From: Glossina fuscipes | Taxonomy: Eukaryota > Arthropoda > Insecta > Diptera > Glossinidae | Assembly: GCF_014805625.2 (NCBI RefSeq) | Contig: NW_023998421.1 | Location: 6,703,426 to 6,767,425 of the forward strand | Length of the DNA: 64,000 nt | Direction of reading: 5' to 3' | Part shown: positions 39,146 through 50,405 of the stretch, piece after piece | Position numbering within the stretch: the stretch's first letter is position 1 | Layout: each line of letters opens with the position of its first letter | Made by a program: the position numbers and the translations under genes | Notes under the pieces: generated by a model | The model's input: only the letters and a program-made list of their open reading frames with translations | Databases searched by the model: none | Told to the model about the DNA's origin: nothing

Positions 39146-39323
39146 CCCTGATTCGGAAAGTGATTCTAACCTTGTCTGTCCGTCTGCCTGCGTAGCGGCC
39201 TAGTGCTCAACTACAACCAGTCATGGTTGAGATATTTTGTTGAAACTTGGTACACCGACATGCTTTGGCTCAAAAACGAATGCTATTCAAAGTGGTTCGT
39301 ACGCGACCGAAAAGGCGTTAAAT
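39146..39323 (+). repeat. TATACCC-family repeat, central fragment
   Basis: Shows GATTCGGAAAGTGATTC near 39149, CCTTGTCTGTCCGTCTGCCT near 39169, GTTGAGATATTTTGTTGAAA near 39229, TGGTACACCGACATGCTTTG near 39247, and AAAACGAATGC near 39271, the same block order as copies at 53866-54023 and 54591-54918. It breaks off near AAGGCGTTAAATG (39311-39323), lacking the terminal GGGTATTTA. Confidence 0.66.
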
Positions 39324-42300
39324 GAATATAATGTTTCTATTTGGATTTGAGTAAATCTTTATTTAAGTGAACTAAAAGATGCAAAATATATAATTTGTTC
39401 CGCTCAACTTATATGAATGTACATACGTAAAACCTTGGAGCATTTAGAAAAAATCGAAGCTGTGTGCTTTTATGCGCTGTCATATAAAAATGAATGAGGA
39501 AAACATCGTTTTCCAAGTTTTAGTTCATTTAAATAAAACCTCATCTTGAAGAATTTTTTTTTATATAACTTATAAAATGAATAAGTGAACACTTTAAAAG
39601 TTTTAATTAAAAAAAAAATATTTAATGCGCAATCCAAATTATATTAAGTGCGGTATATATATATATATATATATATATTGTGCTTTCATCGTAAAGTGTG
39701 TGATTTATTGTAAGACGGATCATATGTACCCTTTGTGGTACGAATAGGTATACCTTATGTTGAATGCTAACAAACTTATCTTCAGTTATATTAAAAGAGT
39801 TATGCAAACCTGACTCTTTAAAAATGCATAAAGAAATCTCGAGTTTTCCCTTAAGGGTCTTTTTGCAACTTTAATGCAATCGCTTATATCAATTGACGCA
39901 AAATATTCAATGTTACGGTGACATATAATCCTACCTAATCCATTACCTTTCCATGCCGCTCTCTAGCATGGGTTATATTGGGAGTAATCTTTGTCAATTT
40001 TATTGATAATATATAGTGGAGACCTGTTTTAATTCCAATAAACGCCTTACGAGAAGTAAATCATAAGTGCTGCGCTGTTTGCAAAGCGCACTGTTTCGTT
40101 GTTCAATCTGCGTCAAAATTGAATCTCTTACCATAAAAAGCAATGCAAAAGCCATGAGACCATAATTTTGGGTGTCTAAAGTTCTGATGCCAGCAATTTG
40201 ATGGGGAAAGATGGCCAGGTGAAGAGAACGCATTTATGTCGATACACTTAGAGTTTCGAATGTGTATGTGTGTGTGCGCGCTTTTAGGCTTGCAAATCTG
40301 CAACAAAAGTAATTTACTTCCTTTGGGTATAAAAACAAAAGCAAAAATCTTTTATTCTGCAAATCATTCTCTGAGAATTGAAAGGAAAAAACAAGCAATG
40401 TTTGTTTGCTTGTAAAAATGTTTTTTTTTTATTTGTAAAAAAAAGATAAAAAATAAAAAAATTGGAAAAAAAATTGTATTTACGTTACAAAGCGTAAAAG
40501 GCAAGAAGAATCCCAAAACAGGAGTACAGGGGTTTTTTACAGTCATACGAAAAATACCTTGACAGTGACAACATTGTTGCTTCTACGTTTTATTTTACGA
40601 AAATATTTTTTTCCACAATTTTCTCACCATTTCGTGTAGTTGTTTGGTGTTGGTCTTGCTTTTCAGATTAAAGCATAACAAAAGCATGGACTTTATGTCG
40701 GAAAATTGTGTCATGCTTTATTCGGTTATAGATTATCTTTTTTTTTTTTTGGTTTTTTTTTGTTTTTCTGATTTACGCGACAACATCGTATAGGAACTTT
40801 TTAATCCAGTTGCTTGTGTTTACCCCGGCCAGTGTTAGTGGAGAACAGCACATTTTTGCAGACACAGCTTAACATTTTATAGTTATTGTTACCGAAATCC
40901 CTTAAAGTACTTACGCTTTAAACTTTATACACTGCATATTTATGTCCTTTTGTTGCAAGGAGAACCTGAGCGAAGATTAACATGGAAATTATTTTAAGAT
41001 TTTATTACTTTTAAGTTGAGTGTTAACGTTTTCTTCGCAATTTGATGCACTACGCATTTTAATTCAGTTTTTATGTAGCTCTTATACGGAATCTAATTAA
41101 ATCTATTTGATGTCTTTTGCTGTTTTATATAAAACTTTCGCTGCTTTCAGGTTTGATTTATAAACACAACAAATGCATTAAATTTTCATCTATTTTTAGC
41201 CCAACCTTCCGAAGCTAAAATAAATTTTCTTTAAACGTTGCGTTGAGACAATCAACCTACAATGAGATAGACAACCAGGCCGAAATATATGCTTAAGCTG
41301 GTATAATAATCTGATGTTGATCAAGCATATATATACTTTGTCGGGTCTCTGAAGCTTCCTTCTATTTTCATAAGTGAAAATATCCCTCACGCTTCGATGA
41401 TGAATACAAAAAGAAACATTAAAATATTGCAACTGCATTCCATGCTTGCATTCGTGGCTACGAAGATCATTACAATAATATAAACATCTTACTGTAAGAC
41501 ATTCCCTTGGTAATTCACGCCTAAGCGTTAGTATCTTAAATAGGGGAATATATGAAGGGCTAAGTTCAAGTTAAAGTCAAGTCATTTAAAACTTTTATGC
41601 AAAAAGTGTTTGAATTCATTTAAGTAATTGCAAGACGTTTCGCGGTAAAATAATACTGCACTAAAACTTTCCATAAAAGTGTAGCGTACTTAAAAATTTC
41701 AAATTGAAAAATTTATTTCAACACTGATGTAAATGTAGCTCAACGCCATGAGGACGTTTGCTTCATTTACGACCCCCAAGCAGTTTTTAGAAAATTATCT
41801 TTAATTGTACAAAAATTTAATCAAACTCTACTTGTAAGTATTCCTCCATCGTTAAGCTGCAAATGAATATTTGAACTTAAAAATTGTTATCCTTGTATCC
41901 TTGTGTTACCGCTGAAAAGTACGTGAGTTGAACTATTTCTAAAATATGTCACATTGTGCGAAGGGCGTTGGGTTGATAATCCAAAGCAAAAATGTGTTGA
42001 GGAGACGGCCATCGTATTGGATAGGAAATCAATAGCGTGCATGGAGGCTGACGTGGAAAGCTGTTAGAACTAAGTTTTGTTTAAGTCATCTTGCGACATC
42101 TTGCCATTCAAACTTTGCAGTCATTATTGAACGCTATGGTTTCTATTCAATTCAGGGCTGTGCTTAGCACGGTCATTACGGAAATTATCTATCGATGCGA
42201 ACTCTAGCACTTCGTTTGTCGTCAGATGATTCTAAATGATTTCGATCATACAGCGACGGATACCCGTTTATTTTGAAAGTAGGACAAGTCCAGTTTTGAA

Positions 42301-42603
42301 AGAAAATGAAGATAACAATAATTAGAGATGAAACTTAATGTGATCTTTTTAACTGTGAAGAATTTATGGTTGAAAAAATTCAGATTTCCTAACATTTGGC
42401 AAATATAAGTTTTAGTTCCTAGATCGAGTCATAAATAACTTCCGAGGCAGGTAGGTACTAACTATTATTCATATTTACACACTGTAAGTCACCGAAACAA
42501 TCGAGTTTTCGTTTTTAGATGAGGATCCAGTTAGCCTTCTGCCCCTTGTTTTATGTGGTGCAAGTTACATTCAACCGTTTTTATTAACCTCTGGGAATTG
42601 AAA
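39324..42603. other. AT-rich non-coding stretch
   Basis: Contains a (TA)n tract at 39653-39679, A/T runs near 40419-40475 and T runs near 40738-40760. Frames of 60-80 codons lack motifs. 41940-42260 is GC-richer and unassigned. Confidence 0.42.
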
Positions 42604-42810
42604 CGAGGCAATAGTGCTAAGGCGACAGCTGAGGAAATATGTAGTGTAGTACGGTGAAGGACTGATAACTCACCGTATATAGGACTTTAAAGAACGGGAC
42701 GTCCATGCAACTTTAACGACAAACGTTTCAAGGCAATGTTGAAGGAGAATCTACGCCAATCAACACGGGATATAACAGAAAGGTTGAATACCCCACAAAC
42801 AACTGTTAAA
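42604..42810 (+). mobile_element. mariner transposase N-terminal fragment
   Basis: The plus frame reads RGNSAKATAEEICSV from 42605, passes two stops, then RTGRPCNFNDKRFKAMLKEN and LRQSTRDITERLNTPQTTVK to 42810. This is the mariner N-terminal DNA-binding region: helix-turn-helix 'A.EA...I...YG', then the 'SGRP...ND..L..L.E..PRQT.RELAE.L.VS..TV' segment. The piece between (WF..F.SGDF) is destroyed. The catalytic domain does not follow, and downstream sequence at once becomes AT-rich. Nearby mariner pieces at 44870-45250 lie on the opposite strand and cover a different part of the protein, so they are probably separate insertions. Confidence 0.62.
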
Positions 42811-42825
42811 TTAATATAATTTTCT

Positions 42826-43013
42826 TATACAATGAAAATAAAATGAATGTCTGATATAAAAAAGCAGAGTCGCTTATGACTCGGCCTTGACGTCATTGTA
42901 AACGTATCTGCTTTGAATATGGGGCTGAAGTTACTTACTACAAAATCCTTCTTGGCAACTAACATCGTTGCTATATCCTGTACCGCTCGTGGTACATCGG
43001 CTAAATAAGTTTG
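42826..43013 (-). other. unassigned 62-codon open frame without start codon
   Basis: The minus strand is open from 43013 to a stop near 42826 and reads with balanced amino-acid usage, for example LADVPRAVQDIATMLVAKKD and FVVSNFSPIFKADTFTMTSR, unlike the Phe/Tyr/Ile-rich frames typical of this AT-rich window. I do not recognise the family, and there is no upstream ATG in frame. It may be a scrap of a transposon protein, or chance. Confidence 0.25.
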
Positions 43014-43106
43014 TCACGGTTTATAAATGTGTTTTCCTACATTTTTTTCTTCAAATGCCAGAGCATATAATAATGACGGATTGACAAATCGAGTGAACCA
43101 ATTATA

Positions 43107-43260
43107 TTAAGATCGTGTGGATATACGCAACACCCAGAAGGGCTTGGGATAGAGTCACTTTTTTTTCTACTGATCGATTCAGAAAGTGCTTTTGGGTTAA
43201 TTTAACCTTGTCTGCCCGTCTTGTTTTCTTGCGTTCGATGTACAGGCCGCAATTTTTTAC
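43107..43260 (+). repeat. TATACCC-family repeat, left-half fragment
   Basis: Carries CAACACCCAGAAGGGCTTGG near 43129, CTGATCGATTCAGAAAGTGC near 43169, ACCTTGTCTGCCCGTCTTGT near 43204 and ACAGGCCGCAATTTTTTACG near 43241, in the order seen at 16933-17040 and 54640-54780. The right half is missing. Confidence 0.68.
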
Positions 43261-44869
43261 GCACTTGTATGCTTGTTATGCTTGAGATGATTATTGAGTA
43301 CTTACTTACGTCTTTTTTGTAGTTCGTATCAGTTTTATGTTCATTCGTTCACACTTTCAATCCGATTTACGCATCATTTTTATATTGTTTTGTCTTCATT
43401 TATGAAGTCATTTATTCATGTGTGCTTTCGCTCGAGTTAATCTTTCAACAGTTAGCTAATTGAAATGTAATAATTTGTTTCATAAAGTAATGTTTCTGTC
43501 GAATCCAAATTATATATATATGATTGCATGCGCTTTTCTTTTCAGCAAGTGCATTTGTTTACTTCAATGGAATTATAGCTACTTAAGACTCTTTCCTCAG
43601 GAAATAATGCATTTAATAATAGAGATCGTAAAGTAATATGCTAAACTAATTCAATTAAATATCTATACCTAACAGATTTTCTTCGAATATCTTGACGATT
43701 TTTACATGTTTCGAAGCCATTTGGTAAGTAAATAATTTAATCAGAAAATAAAAATAGATATGGAATTAATGTTAAATGAGTTAATGAGAGGACGTAATGG
43801 AATTTCTTTGGTTCGTTGTTGAGAAAGGACACAAAAGCCTTCAATTTATACGTTATTTCTTAACAATAACTGATTTTCTATAATGAGCTCGTTACAGTTG
43901 CTGTACGCACATTATCAAAGGATCTATTTGAGCACAAAACTCAGTGCGTGGTTTTGACCAAAGGAAAGCAAATCATATTATTGAATATAATCGAAATTAC
44001 TTTCCTTTGTAATTTATCAGATATAATAGAATTGTTTGTGTGTATACTTTTATTGTGCTACATACAATGGAAATTTGGGGGAAATTTGGGGTTTGGTATA
44101 ATGTGTGATACATTCTGCCTACTTATTGGCTCAATGCATTTTACAAGTGTTCTAATTCAGTTTCTAATTAGGATAAAACTTTTTACCCTTTAAAAAAGTA
44201 TGAAGAAAAAATATCGTAAATTTTCCTACAACCTTCAACAATATATTGTAAGCTAATCAAGAGTTAAGTGAATAACTTTCGTTCGATTTAAAAATTCCTC
44301 GCATCTTTTCTTTAAATGAAAATTGCTTATGTATTTGTTTTTGAAATCGACTTCCATACGTACGTGTGCGTGTGTGTGTGTGTGTGTGTATTTTGGCTTG
44401 TTGAGAAAGTTGCAAATGCTTTTAAAAGTTTGATAAATCACAACTAAGAACACAGATGATGAACAAATCACTGTATACTTGCCTTGCTGCACACATCCTA
44501 CAAAAAAAGCATGTCGATTAAAATTTAGATGAGAGTTGAAGTAATTATGATTACAAACCCTAAACACATAAGTCGAGAGGATTTGCTTTCTTGGAAAAAG
44601 GCGGTCTAAAAACAAAATGAAAATAAAGCTAGAGCCAACAATCTTCCAAGTGACGCGTGTAAAATAAACGAAAATCGAAGCAATCAAATTTTTTTTTCGT
44701 GTTATACGTTGACGATTAGAAAGAAGAGGAGGAAAAGGAAAGAAATAGGAAGATGTTGACCTCAGCCTGATGGAACTTGCAAACAGCTACCGGCAAAAAA
44801 AATATTTGCGTTATTGTGCGGAAATCAATTTTAATAAGTGTTTCTTGGTGAAAGCATGCAATGTTACGT
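43261..44869. other. AT-rich non-coding stretch
   Basis: Contains a (GT)n microsatellite at 44364-44390. The 144-codon minus-strand frame at 44253-44687 spans that microsatellite (His/Thr run) and has no recognisable domain. The 81-codon frame at 43948-44193 is hydrophobic but unmatched. Confidence 0.42.
44364..44390. repeat. (GT)n microsatellite
   Basis: Alternating TG run with a single interruption near its left end. Confidence 0.9.
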
Positions 44870-45250
44870 GGAGCTGCAATATTGGCCCTCTGGAGACCGC
44901 ATGCTAGCCAAACCTTGGTGCATCGATCTGAACATGTGGTGATCAGAAGGCTCTATGTTTGCTGAGTAAACTGGGCGTACCCTTGATAACTCTTGCAAAG
45001 CGTGGCAGAGCGTTTTCATGCGAAAGCATAATTTTGCGTCTGTTAACTACTATCACTGATCTTTTTTGCAACAATAAATCGTTCAATTTTTTCAAATGAC
45101 GTCGATAGACATCTGCAGTAACAGGATCATTGAGTTCTAACAGCTCGTAATACACCCTACCTTATTGATCTCACCATATGCACAGCAAAACTTTACGGTC
45201 ATGAATATTTCGCTTTGGTGTCGATGTGGATGACTACCCTGGAGTAACCC
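44870..45250 (-). mobile_element. mariner transposase catalytic-domain remnant
   Basis: Read on the minus strand: STSTPKRNIHDRKVLLCIW near 45227-45175, two stops, then the open frame from 45155 with YYELLELNDPVTADVYRRHL, IMLSHENALPRFARVIKG and a break. A frame at 44946-44890 then gives SDHHMFRSMHQGLASMRSPE. This is the mariner order 'STPKRN.H.KKVMLCIWWDQKGVVYYELL...VT...YR..L', then 'ILLHDNARPHVAK' (second catalytic Asp, here Glu in SHEN), then 'SPDLAPSDYHLFRSM.H.LA' (SD retained). About 20 residues between HPPYSPDL and SD are missing. Stops, the lost catalytic Asp and frameshifts mark it as dead. No TIRs identified. Confidence 0.78.
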
Positions 45251-46979
45251 ATGAGTTTTTGCGCGAATCCAATTTTCACCGCACCTATTATTAAAGGGAT
45301 AGTGGTAAGTAACAAAAATAACGGTTAATATTTACAACATATATCGAGAAAAGTTCAGTGCGTCTTGGTTATTATCGAAACCTTGACTACTGTGGACATA
45401 GTTTTCCTAAACAATTAGTGCTGGTAAAAAACATCCTTTTTTCTTTCGAAACGTAAATGGATTTAAAGGAGACGTACTTTTAAAAATTCGAAAAACGCCA
45501 AATTGTTCTTAAAGCTTCACTAAGTGCTATTTTTTTCTTTTCTTTTTTTTATCTTAATAACATTTACAAGCCATTCCTACCACAACACATTTGAAATTAT
45601 ACACAGAGTAGAGTTAACGAATTATATGATACAAGAAAAGGAAAAAATTTCTCGATTTTCGTTTTTTGTGAATGGATTTATATATTGTTTTTTTGCTTGA
45701 TGTTTGACTTACAACTCCTCCTTTCAAATACTTTTCCAACTCTGCTTTCTGTATTAAGGAAAGTGCGATCTCAAAATTTGGAATTTTGTGACATAAATTT
45801 TTCTCATTTAACACAAAAATTGTGTTTAAAAATGCATTTAAATGTTTGCTCAAAAATACGTACAAACATAGGAGAAAGTGTAAACATATTTACTTACGAA
45901 ATGGCAGACATGCTCATGCGTTCATATAATGCTTGCAGGAACAAATATACATGTTTATAATTAATTATGTAGTGTTAAAGTGAGTACTGTATATGTTTCC
46001 GGGAGTAAGAGATATATATCATTATATATATGTATTATATTATAACAAATATATTAAGTAAACGTAACATATTAAAATAAATGTTTTAAGTAACATAATT
46101 GCATAAACTGAGTATATATGTATAAAGAGAGATGAAATACTGCACATAAACTTACAATGTGAGAATATACACTTGAGCAACATAATTTTACTTCATTGCT
46201 CTTCCTGAAATCATTGTACCATAGTTAACACTTGTGCTAACAATAATTATAAGGTTAGAATATGTTCTTAGTATTTTATATGTATCACGTAATTGGTTCC
46301 TCAACTCTGCTTTTCTACGTCTGCTGTGTACATTTAAGTTCATGATTATCATGAGTGTGTGCGTACGTTTCTCAATTCCTTCTTTCTGCATCTCAGCCCT
46401 GAGACACTAAACTCTAAACACCAAACTTTTGTCAACCAAAAGAAATACCATTTTATAATTATTGTAAGAATTTTTAAGCAAGACATGAACTCCAACGAGT
46501 GCTTAGCGGAATTTTTTATGTTTAGCAATCTTCATCATAAAATATTTCATAGTGACGAGAAGCCGTCACCTTCTAATTCTCTAAATTAAATTTAATATCT
46601 TTCTATTAAACATTTATGAGTGAGTGAAAGAATTCTACGCGGCCTGTTGAGTGGCATTGCAAAAATGCTCCGTGATATCCATGATACTTAGATTGTAATA
46701 AAGTTTACTTACAGACGGTAAAATTTTGTTTTCTCTCTGTTTATTAGTCAGCACTCTTTGACATTTGCGTTCGAACTGGAAACTTGCGCTACCTTGTTAT
46801 CTATATATACTTTCCGAGTAATTACGCAGCTGAAAGTTATATTTCGCCTTTATTTTTAATTATTTAGCGAGAACAATTGAAGACGAAGGCGAAAGTTCAA
46901 TTTTTCATATGTAATGATTACTTTGCTTATTTATACTTACCGTCTAATTATATAGGGTTACCATAAACCTTGATGTTTA
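45251..46979. other. AT-rich non-coding stretch
   Basis: Frames of 67-91 codons at 45614-45960 and 46188-46589 are unmatched. T run near 45530-45551. Nothing else seen. Confidence 0.42.
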
Positions 46980-47160
46980 TGTTACAACCGTACATCTCAC
47001 CAATGATGCAATGCCACTCAAATTAGGTTATAGTTCTCGCCACCACAACCTTAGGTGTGGCCTGCAAAGAACAGCTTAGATAATGGCAGCAGTACAACCT
47101 CTTTCGTGTTGATCCAGCCATCGTAGAGCAGAAAAAAACGTGTGCTTCATCCGCCACGAC
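46980..47160 (-). mobile_element. possible IS630-like transposase fragment (first catalytic Asp region)
   Basis: On the minus strand a frame near 47160-47130 reads VVADEAHVFF, and a neighbouring frame DGWINTKEVV, resembling 'W.FSDEAHF.LNG.VNKQN' of IS630-type transposons, where the Asp of SDEAH is catalytic. Further along, near 47035-46985, a frame reads EWHCIIGEMYGCNIN, loosely like 'WCG...IIGPYFF'. The match is short and spread over frames, so this is tentative. Confidence 0.3.
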
Positions 47161-48830
47161 CATTTATATACTTACATTCTCGCTCTTAGTTCCTGAATTA
47201 GAGAAAAGACGCCAATCAGACAGATCAAAACGTTTAGCTGTAGACTGCTGGTCTGCGTGTGGTCTAAGATCTACGCACCGGCCTAATTTTGTTTATAAGA
47301 CTCTTCTTCTTAGAACCATAGAGATTAGACTATAATCTCGAACTCATATTTCTAAAGAATCTTGTTTATGAAAAGCTGTAACATTAATCCTTTATAGCTT
47401 TAAGCATAATTCACAGGCGTGCCTTTCTTGTAGGTTCATGGAGAAGGGACTGAGACATTACAGGTACAACTCTTCAACGAACGTTTATCTTAACATATTT
47501 TCCCTTTTTTATCATCGAAACGTTAATACGGACCAATTCATGATTTTCTATCTCGGTTGCAATTATTATGTTCAGCTTCAGCTAACATAAGTTTCTTCTC
47601 AGCAAATATTATCAAAGTCTTCTCTTTCATTGTTGTGCAACATTTGATATTTTAAAGCATGTAATAAAACTTTCGTATTAACTCGAAAATGTATGTGAGG
47701 TAATAAAATTGAAACTTCAATGTTTCCCACTTTTGATGTCCAAACGTCATAAAACAAACTTTTAATTAAATTTTTTTTAGTACATCGATTAAATTCCTTT
47801 AGTTTATCATTTTTTTTTTTCTCTCTATCATTAATACATGTTGAAGATATATCAAAGTAATAGCAATGTGACAATACTATGCACAAGGAATAGTCGTTAA
47901 AAGTGACAACATTGACTTCCACATAGCGACATATAACAATTGGCTGACTGTCTGACTCAAATTACAATTCATGACGTCAAGTAACTTAAGACTAATTTCT
48001 TTACGCTTTTCGTCTTACTTTTCGCCAATCTCACCTGATCGAATTTTCATTAGTTTCTTTAGTTTTTGTTTTCTGCTGATCAGGTTAAGGAAAAGAAAAT
48101 AAAAGATAGTACATTAGTACTTTCCCACCGCCCTACTACGTGGAAGCTACCCAGCGTAGATCTTCGTTAAGCTGTAAAGAAAAGAAAACGTCTCCGCTGT
48201 TTGTGCCATTTTCTTACTTCTTATATAACCTCTTATGTAAGCATTAAATAAAAAACAAAATTAAATAAAGAAAAAAAAAAAAAAAAAACGAAAAAGCGTA
48301 TTATGCTTAAGCATATCACTTACGTTTTGTGTGCATTTCTCTTTAACGCGTTTAAGCTCCTTATCCTCTTTTATGTAATATAATGATATAAACGACTTGG
48401 GGAAAATTTACATTAATATTCTTTTTAAACGAAAAGCTATATTTAACACTTTTATGTCTTCGAAGAATAGAAGAGAGAAGAGATATTTTAGCGTAGGATG
48501 GGAAAATGTGTTGATGGATTCGATTCATTCCCATAATTTTGATATATAGTTACGTTAGATTTGGTTACGCCATTAACGACATAAGAACGTCTATAGCGTT
48601 ACTATAAGCGATTATGTCAATACTAAGATAAAATATTGGCATAAACAAATGGCAAATCCTAGCAATTTGCCGTTAGGGGAACAAATTCAATGAAACCATA
48701 AGTCACAAAAATTGTGCCAAAGATTGTAGGCGTTGTGATACAAAATCCAAAGACTCCCTTCTGATGTTAAGTCAAAAAAAAAAAAACAAGAAAAAATACA
48801 GCTCAGTAGGCCACGGTCGATCATTAAATT
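47161..48830. other. non-coding stretch, unassigned
   Basis: A/T runs at 47807-47820 and 48271-48288. The 107-codon minus-strand frame at 47599-47922 contains YDVWTSKVGN, faintly like the D(I/V)WTS motif of hAT transposases, but nothing around it supports that. No other signal. Confidence 0.38.
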
Positions 48831-49128
48831 AAATACCCTACGTCACTTTGTTCAGATCAGTTATTCATATAACAGCTTTTCAAAAAAGGGCGTTATATGC
48901 GCACTGGTCGAAAAAGCGGTCAAATTCGAAGCATTTGCAATAAGAATTGTGCTGGAGCCAAAACACCTCAGTACGTCAACAACTTCATTAAAATATCTCA
49001 CAAAATGCGACCTGCTGTGTGAGCAAAAGAATACATAGGCAAATAGTGAAAGGACGGAAGGACAGACGAGCTTAGACGGATTCAGAGAGTGATTTTTAAT
49101 CGATTGGTACAGTAAAATTTTGACCTAC
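48831..49128 (-). repeat. TATACCC-family repeat, reversed copy
   Basis: On the plus strand it opens AAATACCCTACGTCACTTTG and continues with TTATTCATATAACAGCTTTT near 48862, AAAGGGCGTTATATGCGC near 48885, TTCGAAGCATTTGC near 48925, GCCAAAACACCTCAGTACG near 48957, AAAATATCTCACAAAATGCG near 48990, AAGGACGGAAGGACAGACGA near 49050, then GATTCAGAGAGTGATTTTTA and ATCGATTGGTACAGT near 49080-49110. This is the exact reverse block order of the plus-strand copies. The outer left end (TATACCC side) is lost. Confidence 0.72.
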
Positions 49129-50351
49129 TTTAAAGAAAGTTAATGTTCGTCGTTTCGGCTTTGAGTGAAGATTCAATCAAGCGAACGTGTTCTGCTCGCT
49201 TTGCTTATTGTGAAAACCAAATAACTTAATTAAATGGCCTGATCGCAAAGTATCAGGCAACTGGGCCCCAGGTTATTGATCACTTTTCTTCTATCATCGT
49301 AACCACAACTTTCTCCTTCTCTCTCTCTCTCATAACTTAGACTTATTGCTTTTTAAAAAGTTATAAATATTTTCGTTAACTTTTTGTAGCGAAATTTATT
49401 TCGCTTTTCTCGTTTTTCGCATAAAATAATTTCAAAATATTTTTGGAACGCACAGCATTTGTAATTTTTTTCATCCCACTAAGTATGAAAAGTGAAGGTT
49501 ATATAGTTTTTCCCACATTTTGCGCAGAAGATTAATGGCTTCTCGTTTAACGAAAAAAGACCAAACGAATACAACAACACGCTGCTAAGCCTTAGTTTGT
49601 CAGCATTTGTCGAAATATTGACTATTTAATGAAATATTTTGTGTGTTCGCAACTTGTTTGCGATATATTGGCTTTCATAAGCTCAGGCAAGGGCGTGACT
49701 TTCCTAAGGGTAAACAAATATGCATTTCGCAGTTGTTATAACTAACCCCGATACTGAATAAATTTGAGCAAAAACGGAAATTTAATCAAAAAATATTTTA
49801 TCCAATTTTTTACAATGTTTTCATAAAAGTTCCCTTTGCTAATTGCAAACTTTTAATGAATTTTAGCGAGCAATGCTTATGTGTTTACATATGTACGGAC
49901 ACATTCTAACGACACAAAACTAAATATTAGTTGTACGGCGTACAAACAAACAGTGAATATGGGGTACTATTATAACGAAGTAATAACATATTTTGTCATG
50001 CGGTTCCTGGTCCAACGAAAGCGAATGCCATAGGACAAATGGTGAAAGAATATTTCTGAGTGTTTTGATTGCGGTTTATCATAGCGTTAATATAAATTCT
50101 TCCTCTCTTCCCCTCCCAATCTACTCATGAAATGTATATTTTTTGTTTTTAGTTTTTAGAATTCGAGATTCGTCGACTAAACACTCTGCAATGAAGACGA
50201 AAGGGAAAGTTTTTTTATTGTTGAGATAGTTTTGTTTATATTTGCATGATTATACGACGCGTTAGTTGTTTACACCAGATGTTTATGTTATTCAACCGAA
50301 GACTCGTCTTTTTTATCAAATATCACACACACAAACACACACACGCACACA

Positions 50352-50405
<54 letters not shown>

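Noticed and set aside
44253..44687. 144-codon minus-strand open frame
   Set aside because: Runs through a (GT)n microsatellite giving a Thr/His run, rich in Phe/Ile/Lys as expected of AT-rich DNA, with no domain recognised.
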